DNA of 33,902 bases, taken from the NCBI GenBank assembly GCA_016286205.1, contig JAEESF010000016.1, positions 1 through 33,902 on the forward strand. The letters are read 5' to 3'. Under the pieces are notes generated by a model, which was not told where the DNA came from, ran no database searches, and was given only the letters and a program-made list of their open reading frames with translations. This stretch comes from Colicola sp016286205. Lineage in GTDB: Bacteria > Bacteroidota > Bacteroidia > Bacteroidales > Paludibacteraceae. This document shows positions 25,127 through 32,840 of this stretch, one piece after another (the first letter of the stretch is position 1; each line of letters opens with the position of its first letter). The position numbers and the translations under genes are program-made.

Positions 25127-26357
25127 GTACTACTAGTCCACTACGCAGTTTTGGCTCAAACCAAGTGGTTTTAGGCGGCATAATATTTCCGCTATCGGCA
25201 ATGTCGATAATCTGTTGCATCGTAACAGGGTAGAGTGCCAATGCTACACGCATTTCTCCATTATCCACGCGGCGTTTCAGTTCGCCTAAACCGCGTATAC
25301 CACCCACAAAATCAATACGTTTGTCGCTACGTAGGTCTTTTATTCCAAGTATCTTGTCCAGAATCAGGTTACTGGAAATAGTAACATCTAGCACACCAAT
25401 AGGATCTGCATCGTCATAACGGCCCGATTTGGCAGTCAACGAATACCAACGACCACCAAGATAGAGCGAGAAATTGTGCAAAGTCTGTGGTTTGTAGATC
25501 TCCGTGCCTTTGTCTTCTACGTCAAAATCCGCACGAAGTGCATCTATAAACTGCTCTTCCGTCAAACCGTTTAGGTCGCGTATTACGCGATTGTAGTCGA
25601 TTATGTTCAGCTGATTGTCAGGGAAGCAGACTGCCAGGAAATAATTATATTCCTCATCGCCCGTATGATTTGGATTGTTGCGTTTCTTTTCATCGCCAAC
25701 CAATGCCGCGGCAGCACTACGATGATGGCCATCGGCAATATACATGGCCGGAATTTCAGCAAAAATCCTCGTGATTGTCTCGATAATGTCTCGGTCACAA
25801 ATCAACCAGAAAGTGTGTCTAAATCCTTCCGGAGCAGCCACGAAATCATATTCCGGTTGCTGTTTGCATACATCGGCAACTATCTTGTCCAAATCATCTC
25901 TGTGCGGATAAGCGAAGAATACAGGCTCCATGTTGGCATTCAGTATGCGCACATGTTTCATGCGATCTTCCTCTTTGTCGCGACGCGTCAATTCATGCTT
26001 CTTGATGCGACCGGCCATATAATCTTCTACCCAAGCGCCAACTACCAGTCCATACTGCGTGCGACCATTCATGGTCTGCGCATAAACATAGTAGCGTTCT
26101 TCCTTATCTTGAACAAGCCATCCTTTCTCTCTGAAGAGTTTGAATTGCTCAACGGCTGCACCGTAAACACGCTCATCGTGTTCGTCCGTTCCCGGTTCAA
26201 AATTGATTTCGGGTTTGATGATATGGTATAGTGATTTCTCGTTGCCTGCTGCTTCACGGCGTGCTTCTTCCGAGTTTAGTACATCGTACGGACGACTGCT
26301 AACCAGTTCGACCAGCTCTTTGGGCGGCCTGATGCCACGAAATGGTTTGATTCTCAT
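25113..26357 (-). CDS. DUF1015 family protein
   Basis: A 414-residue soluble protein of the DUF1015 family: MRIKPFRGIRPP at the start, SRPYDVLNSEEAR, KKHELTRRDKEEDR, and the highly conserved AMYIADGHHRSAAA. I know no settled biochemical role; in many Bacteroidetes such genes lie next to serA/serC, which are not in this window. Codons for RDIIETITR (just before the HH motif) belong to a 28-base stretch nearly identical to one in hemW. It follows bactofilin by eight bases and overlaps porE by 14. Confidence 0.88.
   Translation of the reverse strand: MRIKPFRGIRPPKELVELVSSRPYDVLNSEEARREAAGNEKSLYHIIKPEINFEPGTDEHDERVYGAAVEQFKLFREKGWLVQDKEERYYVYAQTMNGRTQYGLVVGAWVEDYMAGRIKKHELTRRDKEEDRMKHVRILNANMEPVFFAYPHRDDLDKIVADVCKQQPEYDFVAAPEGFRHTFWLICDRDIIETITRIFAEIPAMYIADGHHRSAAAALVGDEKKRNNPNHTGDEEYNYFLAVCFPDNQLNIIDYNRVIRDLNGLTEEQFIDALRADFDVEDKGTEIYKPQTLHNFSLYLGGRWYSLTAKSGRYDDADPIGVLDVTISSNLILDKILGIKDLRSDKRIDFVGGIRGLGELKRRVDNGEMRVALALYPVTMQQIIDIADSGNIMPPKTTWFEPKLRSGLVVHELA
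25767..25793. repeat. 11-bp tandem array, three units, inside the DUF1015 gene
   Basis: CCTCG at 25767, TCTCG at 25778 and TCTCG at 25789 are exactly 11 bases apart. Bases 25768-25795 match 11806-11833 in hemW at 27 of 28 positions. Both genes run on the minus strand and read the stretch in the same frame (RDI, then I or T, then ETITR). Confidence 0.85.
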
Positions 26358-26365
26358 AACTCAGT

Positions 26366-26728
26366 TTATTTTTGAACAGGTTCTGCCACTTTCTTTGCCA
26401 TCGAGCAACTTCCGTTAAATATTGCGCCTGGCTCTACAATCAAGGTCTTGGTGACTACTTCGCCTTGAATCTGACCCGTACAACGCAGCGAAAGTTGCTG
26501 GCTGCAAGTCAGTTTTCCATCCAGAAAGCCCAGAATTTCTGCATTCTGACAAGTGATAGTACCTTTCACTTTGCCTGCTTCACCAATCACTACTTTGCCT
26601 GTACATTGCAGATCTCCTTCAATCAAACCATCGATACGAAAATCGCTGTCAGCGGTAATGTTACCTACGATTTTACTTCCTGCGGTTAGTGCGTTGAACA
26701 TTGAACCGCCTTGTTTTTCATTTGCCAT
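26366..26728 (-). CDS. Bactofilin family cytoskeletal protein
   Basis: A 120-residue bactofilin (DUF583): a short N-terminal tail (MANEKQGGSMFNALTAGSKI) then a beta-helix of repeating short strands (VGNITADSDFRIDGLIEGDL, VKGTITCQNAEILGFLDGKL and so on, about residues 20-105). Bactofilins polymerise without nucleotide on the inner membrane and organise cell-wall enzymes, which suits the peptidoglycan genes further down the run. The open frame extends 29 codons upstream but crosses the promoter region; ATG at 26728 is chosen. It heads the 21-gene minus-strand run and has its own promoter about 70 bases upstream. Confidence 0.92.
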   Translation of the reverse strand: MANEKQGGSMFNALTAGSKIVGNITADSDFRIDGLIEGDLQCTGKVVIGEAGKVKGTITCQNAEILGFLDGKLTCSQQLSLRCTGQIQGEVVTKTLIVEPGAIFNGSCSMAKKVAEPVQK

Positions 26729-26792
26729 TATTTCTAGTGTTTTATTGTTAATAATCCCATTTTTCGTTTGTGCAAACCACACAAACAGCGCG

Positions 26793-26823
26793 CAAAAGTA
26801 CAAAAATATTTTCATATATGCAA
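26793..26823 (-). promoter_or_regulatory. Promoter of the bactofilin-led minus-strand run
   Basis: On the minus strand TTG (26823-26821), a 20-base spacer, then TACTTTTG (26800-26793), matching the Bacteroidales consensus. The predicted leader before the ATG at 26728 is about 55-60 bases. It is divergent from the promoter at 26916-26923. Confidence 0.72.
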
Positions 26824-26860
26824 GCGCGCGCGAAAATAATTTGCAAAAATGTGCATTTTC

Positions 26861-26875
26861 TGTCCTAAAAGGACA
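26861..26875. promoter_or_regulatory. Perfect palindrome between divergent promoters
   Basis: TGTCCT, AAA, AGGACA: six-base arms with a three-base centre, placed 38 bases upstream of one -33 element and 40 bases upstream of the opposing -7 element. It has no T run after it in either direction, so it is not a terminator; it could be an operator for a dimeric regulator. Confidence 0.4.
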
Positions 26876-26915
26876 AAAAATCTGATTTCCTCTTTCGCCT
26901 TTCGGTATTTATTAC

Positions 26916-26923
26916 TACTTTTG
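26916..26923 (+). promoter_or_regulatory. Promoter -7 element of the plus-strand envelope operon
   Basis: TACTTTTG followed by CACCC, like the -7 elements at ffs and cdsA. The position 20 bases upstream has only TTT, a weaker -33 match. The predicted leader to the ATG at 26942 is very short, about 12 bases. Confidence 0.6.
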
Positions 26924-26941
26924 CACCCAAATTGCGGTAAA

Positions 26942-27151
26942 ATGCGCCAAATTGTACTAGTTATAGGATTTGTGGCACTAGCCATCGTGCTGTTGGGAGT
27001 GGGAATTTTCCTTCGGAAAGATCATTCTTTTCGCTCGCAACACATTGCTCAAAACAAACGTATGCAACAAGATGGCATCCATTGTGCAACGAGTCAAGAC
27101 CGGGAATTGAGGCGCGCCAACAAGCGAAAAATTAACATTAAAAACTTATAA
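26942..27151 (+). CDS. Small conserved single-pass membrane protein
   Basis: A 69-residue protein: a membrane helix at about residues 4-24 (IVLVIGFVALAIVLLGVGIF) followed by a basic tail with FRSQHIAQNKRMQQDGIHCATSQDRELRR. I have a memory of similar small proteins with a GIHC.TSQDRE motif in Bacteroidales, without known function. A longer upstream frame exists but starts before the promoter; the ATG at 26942 just after the -7 element is preferred. It lies four bases before the OmpH-like gene, so they are probably cotranscribed. Confidence 0.7.
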   Translation: MRQIVLVIGFVALAIVLLGVGIFLRKDHSFRSQHIAQNKRMQQDGIHCATSQDRELRRANKRKINIKNL

Positions 27152-27155
27152 AATT

Positions 27156-27782
27156 ATGAACAAAATTCAAATCATTGTTGATTCAATTTTAGGTGCTGCA
27201 GTAGTAGCTTTGTTTATTCTTTTCTTTACAGTTACTCCGGGCAGCAAAAAGTCTGGTAATCAAGAGGTTGAGGCAAGTGGAGAACTGCTGCCAATCGCTA
27301 TCATTAACACCGATTCAATCCTCAAACATTACACCCTGGCTGTAGAGTCGTCCGACAAACTGCAAAACCGTTACGAGGAATCGATGGTTAAACTGGACAC
27401 TAAGGCTAAATCGATTCAAAAAGAAGTAGAGACATTCCAGAAGGATGTGCTTGATTTTCAGCGTAAAGTGGAAGCCAATGCTTTCTTGAGTCGTGAGCGC
27501 GCAGAGAGCGAGCAACAACGTCTGCAGAAGAAGGAACAACAACTCATGGCTAAGCAGCAAGATCTGGAGAATTTGCGCCAGAAACTGAGTGCAGATTTCA
27601 TGACCGAGCAGAATGAACTGACACAACAGTTGCAAGATTCTGTTCAGCAATTCCTGCGCGAGTACAATGCCGATGGCCGCTACCATCTGGTTATCAACGA
27701 CGCTGTCACGATGGACAAGGTGGCAGGCTATGATATCACTAATGACGTAATAGAAGGACTTAACGCTCGTTATCAACAATAA
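27156..27782 (+). CDS. OmpH/Skp-family periplasmic chaperone
   Basis: A 208-residue protein. It has an N-terminal membrane or signal segment (about 8-29), then PIAIINTDSIL typical of the Skp/OmpH start, a long coiled-coil (about 65-165, rich in Gln, Glu and Lys) and a beta-strand end (YHLVINDAVTMDKVAGYDIT). Skp proteins form a trimeric jellyfish that holds unfolded outer-membrane barrels in the periplasm. There is no typical cleavage site (AxA) after the hydrophobic stretch, so it may remain membrane-anchored. Its stop overlaps the next gene as TAATG; that gene encodes a barrel, a likely client. Confidence 0.85.
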   Translation: MNKIQIIVDSILGAAVVALFILFFTVTPGSKKSGNQEVEASGELLPIAIINTDSILKHYTLAVESSDKLQNRYEESMVKLDTKAKSIQKEVETFQKDVLDFQRKVEANAFLSRERAESEQQRLQKKEQQLMAKQQDLENLRQKLSADFMTEQNELTQQLQDSVQQFLREYNADGRYHLVINDAVTMDKVAGYDITNDVIEGLNARYQQ

Positions 27783-29620
27783 TGCGCCAATTCCAATCCA
27801 TATTATTCTGCTGTCTGTGTCTCCTCTTTGGCAATTCGCTATACGCACAACGTATTCCAGAGGCCATTGAGTATACGGAAATCTATGATTTCCTTGAGGA
27901 ACTGACAACGGATGGTATTATTCGCTCGAATGCGGCTATCAAGCCGTATACACGCGATTATATTGCCGGTCTTTTGCTCGAAGCGCAGAGTAGGGATTCT
28001 CTGCTCAGCTCTCGTCAAAAGGACGATTTGCAGTTCTATCTGCAGGACTACGCATTGGAGCAGGACACCTTGCCCGAATACTACAGTTACGGTCATCGCC
28101 ATGTGACGCAATGGATCACTCCAATCTCTAATTTGTCGTTGGCAGATCCATCATTGCACATGTTGACTAAAGACAAAGTCTTTAAGATGCGCATTCGTCC
28201 TATTCTTGGTATGGATCTCTATGCTAGTAAGAAAGGTCTGTTGACTCATCGTTGGTATGGTGCTGAGATTCAGATGGATATCGCCAATCACCTTTCTATC
28301 TGGGGATCTATCCGCGACAATTCGTGGAAAGGTACAGGCCTGCTCAGCGACACCTATTATCCAACGGATGGAGCTAAGAGACACGGCGCACGTATCTCGC
28401 AACCGGGCTATCTGAATTTGTTGCCCGGTGTGCAGTACAAGGAAGCTCTGTATGGCGGCGATTTCTCTGATTCGCGTGGAGGTATCAGCCTTTACGCATG
28501 GTGGGGATCGATTGGCGTGCAGCGCGAACGCATCCAATGGGGCGATGCGCAGCATTGCTCGAATATCCTGTCAGCGCACAATCCGGCTGTGCCGATGTTA
28601 ACACTCCAACTGACGCCTTGCAAGTGGTTCCAATTCGACTATTTCCATGCATGGTTGGTGAGCAATGTGTTGGACTCAACTAGCTATTACTTAGAGAATT
28701 ATGCGGAAGGACTGACCAAAGTAAACTACCGCCCGTACAATAAATTTATGGCGGCCAATATGTTCACTTTTATGCCCTGCAAATATGTCCAATTTTCGTT
28801 CGGAAACTCGATTGTTTATGCCGAGCGCAACGTGCAAGCAGCCTATTTTATTCCTATCGCGTTCTTCAAGTCGCTTGACCACTTGTTGACCAAAGGAGTA
28901 AACTCTGAGAACCAGAATTCTCAAGCTTTTGCGTCTATCTCGGTTCGACCGACCGACCATTTGCGACTCTATGGCTCGTTCTATCTAGATGAGTTTAAGT
29001 TTGCGCGTCTCAAGCGCTCGAATCCGGAGAGCAATCCTGTATCTTATCTGGTTGGTTTCAATTGGAGCGGTTGGCCTGTTCGTGGACTGAGTCTGCGTGG
29101 CGAGTTTATGCGCTCATACATAGCCACTTACAACCATTCTATCGCGGTCCTGGAATATACGTCCAATAGCTATAATATGGGCCATTATATGCGCGATAAT
29201 GCACAGTCTATCTTCGTTCAATTGGCTTATCGTCCTGTGCGTAGTTTGCGTTTGACGCTCGATTATACGCACGATACCAAATACAATGCCTACGACTACG
29301 TGCGTTCTAATATCAGCGAGATCATCGCTCAAAAGCCATTTAACGAAAAAATCTGGCAGAATGACGAAATCAATTTCCGTGCGGTGTACGAGGTGTTTAA
29401 CAACTGTTATGCGCACCTGGATTTTACCTATAATAATGCGCGTAGTTTTGCACCTACATCCACTCGCGTAGCGGGCGAAGATCGGGGCTGGAATGCCGAT
29501 GGGACATCGCGTGAACTGGCGGGAGCAGAACTTGAAAACTACTATCTAAGCAAATATTCGCCAATCTATTTCCAAGGGCAGAATTTTACGTTCACCTGCG
29601 GACTTAGTTTCGGCTTCTAA
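27782..29620 (+). CDS. Wzi-like capsule assembly outer-membrane barrel
   Basis: A 612-residue protein with signal peptide (ending SLYAQ, residues 18-22) and the segment RERIQWGDAQHCSNILSAHNP, which is the mark of the Caps_assemb_Wzi family (PF14052). Many alternating strands and a terminal Phe (GLSFGF) indicate an outer-membrane beta barrel. Wzi of E. coli binds capsule at the cell surface; in Bacteroidales the polysaccharide partner is unknown. It is translationally coupled to the OmpH-like gene (TAATG). No capsule synthesis genes lie in this window, so the capsule role is by family only. Confidence 0.82.
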   Translation: MRQFQSILFCCLCLLFGNSLYAQRIPEAIEYTEIYDFLEELTTDGIIRSNAAIKPYTRDYIAGLLLEAQSRDSLLSSRQKDDLQFYLQDYALEQDTLPEYYSYGHRHVTQWITPISNLSLADPSLHMLTKDKVFKMRIRPILGMDLYASKKGLLTHRWYGAEIQMDIANHLSIWGSIRDNSWKGTGLLSDTYYPTDGAKRHGARISQPGYLNLLPGVQYKEALYGGDFSDSRGGISLYAWWGSIGVQRERIQWGDAQHCSNILSAHNPAVPMLTLQLTPCKWFQFDYFHAWLVSNVLDSTSYYLENYAEGLTKVNYRPYNKFMAANMFTFMPCKYVQFSFGNSIVYAERNVQAAYFIPIAFFKSLDHLLTKGVNSENQNSQAFASISVRPTDHLRLYGSFYLDEFKFARLKRSNPESNPVSYLVGFNWSGWPVRGLSLRGEFMRSYIATYNHSIAVLEYTSNSYNMGHYMRDNAQSIFVQLAYRPVRSLRLTLDYTHDTKYNAYDYVRSNISEIIAQKPFNEKIWQNDEINFRAVYEVFNNCYAHLDFTYNNARSFAPTSTRVAGEDRGWNADGTSRELAGAELENYYLSKYSPIYFQGQNFTFTCGLSFGF

Positions 29621-29648
29621 ATTAATTATTTTTATACTACAATCAGAA

Positions 29649-31082
29649 ATGAAAAAAATCTTTTCTCTTATCGTAGCAGCTAGTATCTCGTTGGGTATGA
29701 TGGCCGCTACAGAATTTACATTTACAGACGCGGCCTCTGTAAACCAAAATGCAAATGGTTTTTCTGTCAAAATAGTCAAAGCAGAGGGTAGCAATGATCC
29801 AACCTATAACAACGGTTTGCGCTTGTATGCCAAAAATACTATTACTATTGCAGGAACAGGCATTACTAGGATTGAACTCACTTTCACCAAGCAAGGAAGT
29901 AAGGCATACGCTGATTTGTCTGCACCTACTGGAATAGGAACACTTGCTTCGGGAGGCGAATCAACTTCTAATCAAGACAAGAAGACCGATGTTTGGACCG
30001 GTTCTGCATCTTCTGTTACATTTACTCTAGGCGAGACGGGCCAGCGCATAATTACACGCGTGGTTATCAATCGCGCAGATGGCGAAGTATTGCCTGGTGA
30101 TGAGGGGGGAACTTCGATTGATCCGGAGCAGCCTAAGGATACGCTCAATCCCGCATATACTTACGCAGAGCCAACAGAAGTGCGTGTTACAGACGAGACC
30201 ACAGGCAACAATATGGCTTATTCGTTCGTTAAGAACAATATCCGAATAGATTGTACCATGGGAGCCATCACTGAGAATTACTTCGGTTGTAATGCTAATA
30301 ACACGATCACTTTTACGGCTACGCAAGCTATAAAAGGTCTGACTATCAAAGGTTTTGTTAAGAAAGATTTCACTGCTACTGTCGACAATGGCGATGTTGC
30401 GTTCATGAGTCCTTCTTCTCAAGATGGAGCAACTGGCGATCCAGTTATGGTTATTACCGATATTGATGCTAAATCAGTCACTATTTCGTGCGTAAAACAG
30501 CTGCGCTGCTATAGTGTAATGTTCTATTTCGTTGCTAATCCTACGGATACAGTAGAGGGTGGAACGAATGGTGAGGGCGAGACCTATTCCCTCACGTTTG
30601 ATAGCGCAGATGCCGTATATGAATCGGAATATTCAACAGAAGGAGACTACAATTATACCGTTTATCTCTACAATGCGGATAGTGAAGTGCCTTATATCGG
30701 TTTAGACCTCTATACAGCTACGATGGGTGACTTGCTTGGTACGCACGATCCTGGTGAGTATTCGTTCTACCAGTTTGGCGCCAACGAAGATGACTATACA
30801 ATGAATGTTGATGGAGCTGTCGCTATTACGCAAGAAGGCAATGTATACACCATTTCTGGCTATCTGACTGGTGACGACAACAATATCTACAATTTCACCT
30901 TTACGGGCGAAATGGAATTCTACACGGATGAAGAGTATTACAGTGGCGGTGACGAAGCTATCGAGGCTATCTATCCTCCGTTGGATAGGATGGCTCCGAT
31001 GTATGATTTGTTGGGCCGCCCTATAGATAAGGACTACCGCGGTATAGTGATACAAAACGGCAATAAATACTTAGTACGCTAA
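29649..31082 (+). CDS. Secreted multidomain beta protein with T9SS C-terminal sorting tail
   Basis: A 477-residue protein with signal peptide (MKKIFSLIVAASISLGMMAA). Three beta-rich parts can be seen: residues about 20-145 (a jelly-roll-like part with NNGLRLYAKNTITIAG and RIELTFTK), about 175-300 (YAEPTEVRVTDETT through YSVMFYF) and about 315-440 (YSLTFDSADAVYESEY through FTGEMEFYTD). The end MYDLLGRPIDK, then GIVIQNGNKYLVR, is a type A sorting tail for the type IX system, so it is likely released or anchored at the cell surface. No catalytic motif recognised. The stop overlaps the convergent glycosyltransferase by 12 bases. Confidence 0.85.
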   Translation: MKKIFSLIVAASISLGMMAATEFTFTDAASVNQNANGFSVKIVKAEGSNDPTYNNGLRLYAKNTITIAGTGITRIELTFTKQGSKAYADLSAPTGIGTLASGGESTSNQDKKTDVWTGSASSVTFTLGETGQRIITRVVINRADGEVLPGDEGGTSIDPEQPKDTLNPAYTYAEPTEVRVTDETTGNNMAYSFVKNNIRIDCTMGAITENYFGCNANNTITFTATQAIKGLTIKGFVKKDFTATVDNGDVAFMSPSSQDGATGDPVMVITDIDAKSVTISCVKQLRCYSVMFYFVANPTDTVEGGTNGEGETYSLTFDSADAVYESEYSTEGDYNYTVYLYNADSEVPYIGLDLYTATMGDLLGTHDPGEYSFYQFGANEDDYTMNVDGAVAITQEGNVYTISGYLTGDDNNIYNFTFTGEMEFYTDEEYYSGGDEAIEAIYPPLDRMAPMYDLLGRPIDKDYRGIVIQNGNKYLVR

Positions 31083-31961
31083 GCGCATACGCCGATAGTC
31101 GCGGCGCGCTTCTACAACGGCCTTGGCGCTACCAAACTTGCCTTGCAGGAGAAAATAGAGCGAAGCCGCGTAATCTAAGAAGAAACGAACGAACAGTACT
31201 CCTTGTGGGTGCTGTTTGTTTTTGTATATCATCAGCAGATTGTTGCGGAAATTGAGATAGGTCTTACGTGGATTGTCATAGCTTAGCGCTCCTCCGCCCA
31301 AATGGAATATCACTGACTGAGGCACACAAGCCAAACGCCATCCTGCACGCCGCATGCGCCAACAGAGGTCTATTTCCTCCATGTGCGCAAAAAATGCCGC
31401 ATCCAGACCTCCTAACTCCTTATATATACTCGTGCGCACACACATACACGCGCCAGAAGTCCAATCTACATCCATTATCGAGTCATACTGGCCATTATCT
31501 TTCTCCACACGTCCAAAGCGTCGCCCGCGGCAATAAGGATAGCCCAACGGGCTCAAAAAACCGCCTGCGGCACCCGCATGCTCGAAATAATCGCGGTGTA
31601 ACCAACTGCGAATCTTGGGTTGCACGGCCGCCACATCCGGATAAGCATCCATATATTGGAGTAGGGGATTTAGCCAGTTCTCCGTCACTTCTACATCCGA
31701 ATTGAGTAGCACTACGTAATCGCTGTTAATCTGCTCTATTGCTCGGTTGTAGCCTTCAGCAAAGCCAAAATTATGGTCCAAAACAATGGTCTTAACTTGC
31801 GGAAACTCTTCCGCGAGCATTTTCAGACTGGTGTCTGTACTGCCATTGTCCGCCACAATAATCTCGCAATCGGGCAGAGAAGTATATTTTACCACCGATG
31901 GCAAGAACCGATGCATCATATCCGCACCATTCCAATTCAATATAATAATGCTACATTTCAT
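31071..31961 (-). CDS. Family 2 glycosyltransferase
   Basis: A 296-residue GT-A fold enzyme: SIIILNWNG, ADNGSTD (about 36-42), NFGFAEGYNRAIE, the metal-binding LLNSDVEV, WTSGACMCVRTSIY and the HMEEIDLCWRMRRAGW acceptor motif. It resembles rhamnosyl/galactofuranosyl transferases used in surface polysaccharide (RfbF/WbbL-like), but the sugar cannot be told. A membrane-associating helix may lie near the C-terminus (GVLFVRFFLDYAASLYFLL). It follows the acyltransferase gene by three bases and its stop overlaps the convergent secreted-protein gene. Confidence 0.92.
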   Translation of the reverse strand: MKCSIIILNWNGADMMHRFLPSVVKYTSLPDCEIIVADNGSTDTSLKMLAEEFPQVKTIVLDHNFGFAEGYNRAIEQINSDYVVLLNSDVEVTENWLNPLLQYMDAYPDVAAVQPKIRSWLHRDYFEHAGAAGGFLSPLGYPYCRGRRFGRVEKDNGQYDSIMDVDWTSGACMCVRTSIYKELGGLDAAFFAHMEEIDLCWRMRRAGWRLACVPQSVIFHLGGGALSYDNPRKTYLNFRNNLLMIYKNKQHPQGVLFVRFFLDYAASLYFLLQGKFGSAKAVVEARRDYRRMRLAY

Positions 31962-31964
31962 CCT

Positions 31965-32840
31965 CTAACCTTTACCCTTTCTTCCCCATTTCCAACGATT
32001 GTGTGTCCATAGCCACAATTCCGGTTGCTGTCTGATATTTTTCTCCAGGGCTTTGGCATAAGCCAAAGTTATTTCGCCTTCTTCCGTATTCTTCGAATCA
32101 ACTGCAAGTACCTGAAAATCAGTCCGATAATAACCTTTCTTGGGGCTGGTTATATAGGCGTAGAACACCGGATAACCGAACTTGCGTCCTAGCACTTCTC
32201 CTCCATCCAGAAAACCTGTTTCTTGGTTCAGAAACTCTGTCCATGTGCGTGTTACTTCCGGACGTGGTTTCTGGTCGCTCAGCAGACCAATAGTAACAGG
32301 CTTGTTTTCAGACCGATACCGCACCATCTCACGCAAAATACGCTGCTTCTCCACGCATACACCGCCTCTTTTGCTGCGTATCGCTAGCATCAGGCTGTCC
32401 ATAGCGCGGTTTTTCTGTTGGCGATAGACATTGATTTCTGTCACCCCCGGACTCACCCATTGTTGCACACTGGCTTGCCATTCCCAGTTGCCCAGATGCG
32501 CCAACATGAATATTCCTCCGCCTGCCGCATCCACTAGTCGATTGACTTCCTCCATGTTGCCGAACACCACGCGTTGCCGCATTTCTTCGTCAGAGCAGCG
32601 ATAACCGTAGATTATCTCTACTATGGTTCGCGCAAACTGATGGTAGAAATCACGGGCAATCTGTTGGCGTCCCTTATCTGTTTTTTCGGGGAACGAGAGT
32701 CGCAGATTCTTGCTGACCAGTTTTCGCCTGTAGCGCACCACATAATACATCAGCGGATAGATTACTCCGTCCGCAAAAGCATAATGCACGCCTAGTGGCA
32801 ATCGACTTAGAACAGCAACAATAGTCCGTAACATACCCAA
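31965..32840 (-). CDS. LpxL/HtrB-type lysophospholipid or lipid A acyltransferase
   Basis: A 291-residue inner-membrane acyltransferase. The His-x4-Glu active site is HLGNWE (His115, Glu120), followed by YRQQKNRAMDSLM, LLSDQKP (about 193-199) and GGEVLGRKFGYPV. This is the late acyltransferase family that adds secondary acyl chains to lipid A. The N-terminal hydrophobic segment (LRTIVAVLSRLPLG) anchors it. The ATG at 32840 overlaps cdsA by 34 bases; a second ATG two codons in is equally plausible. Which acyl position it modifies is unknown. Confidence 0.9.
   Translation of the reverse strand: MGMLRTIVAVLSRLPLGVHYAFADGVIYPLMYYVVRYRRKLVSKNLRLSFPEKTDKGRQQIARDFYHQFARTIVEIIYGYRCSDEEMRQRVVFGNMEEVNRLVDAAGGGIFMLAHLGNWEWQASVQQWVSPGVTEINVYRQQKNRAMDSLMLAIRSKRGGVCVEKQRILREMVRYRSENKPVTIGLLSDQKPRPEVTRTWTEFLNQETGFLDGGEVLGRKFGYPVFYAYITSPKKGYYRTDFQVLAVDSKNTEEGEITLAYAKALEKNIRQQPELWLWTHNRWKWGRKGKG

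Noticed and set aside
25665..26231. 188-residue plus-strand open frame
   Set aside because: Antisense to the DUF1015 gene, with no domain or start context; a by-product of codon use on the other strand.
26861..26880. Hairpin as an intrinsic terminator
   Set aside because: The stem is followed by A residues on the plus strand and no T run on the minus strand, and it sits between divergent promoters.
27315..27908. 197-residue minus-strand open frame
   Set aside because: Antisense to the OmpH-like gene and the start of the Wzi-like gene; the Leu-rich product mirrors the coiled-coil codons of the real gene.
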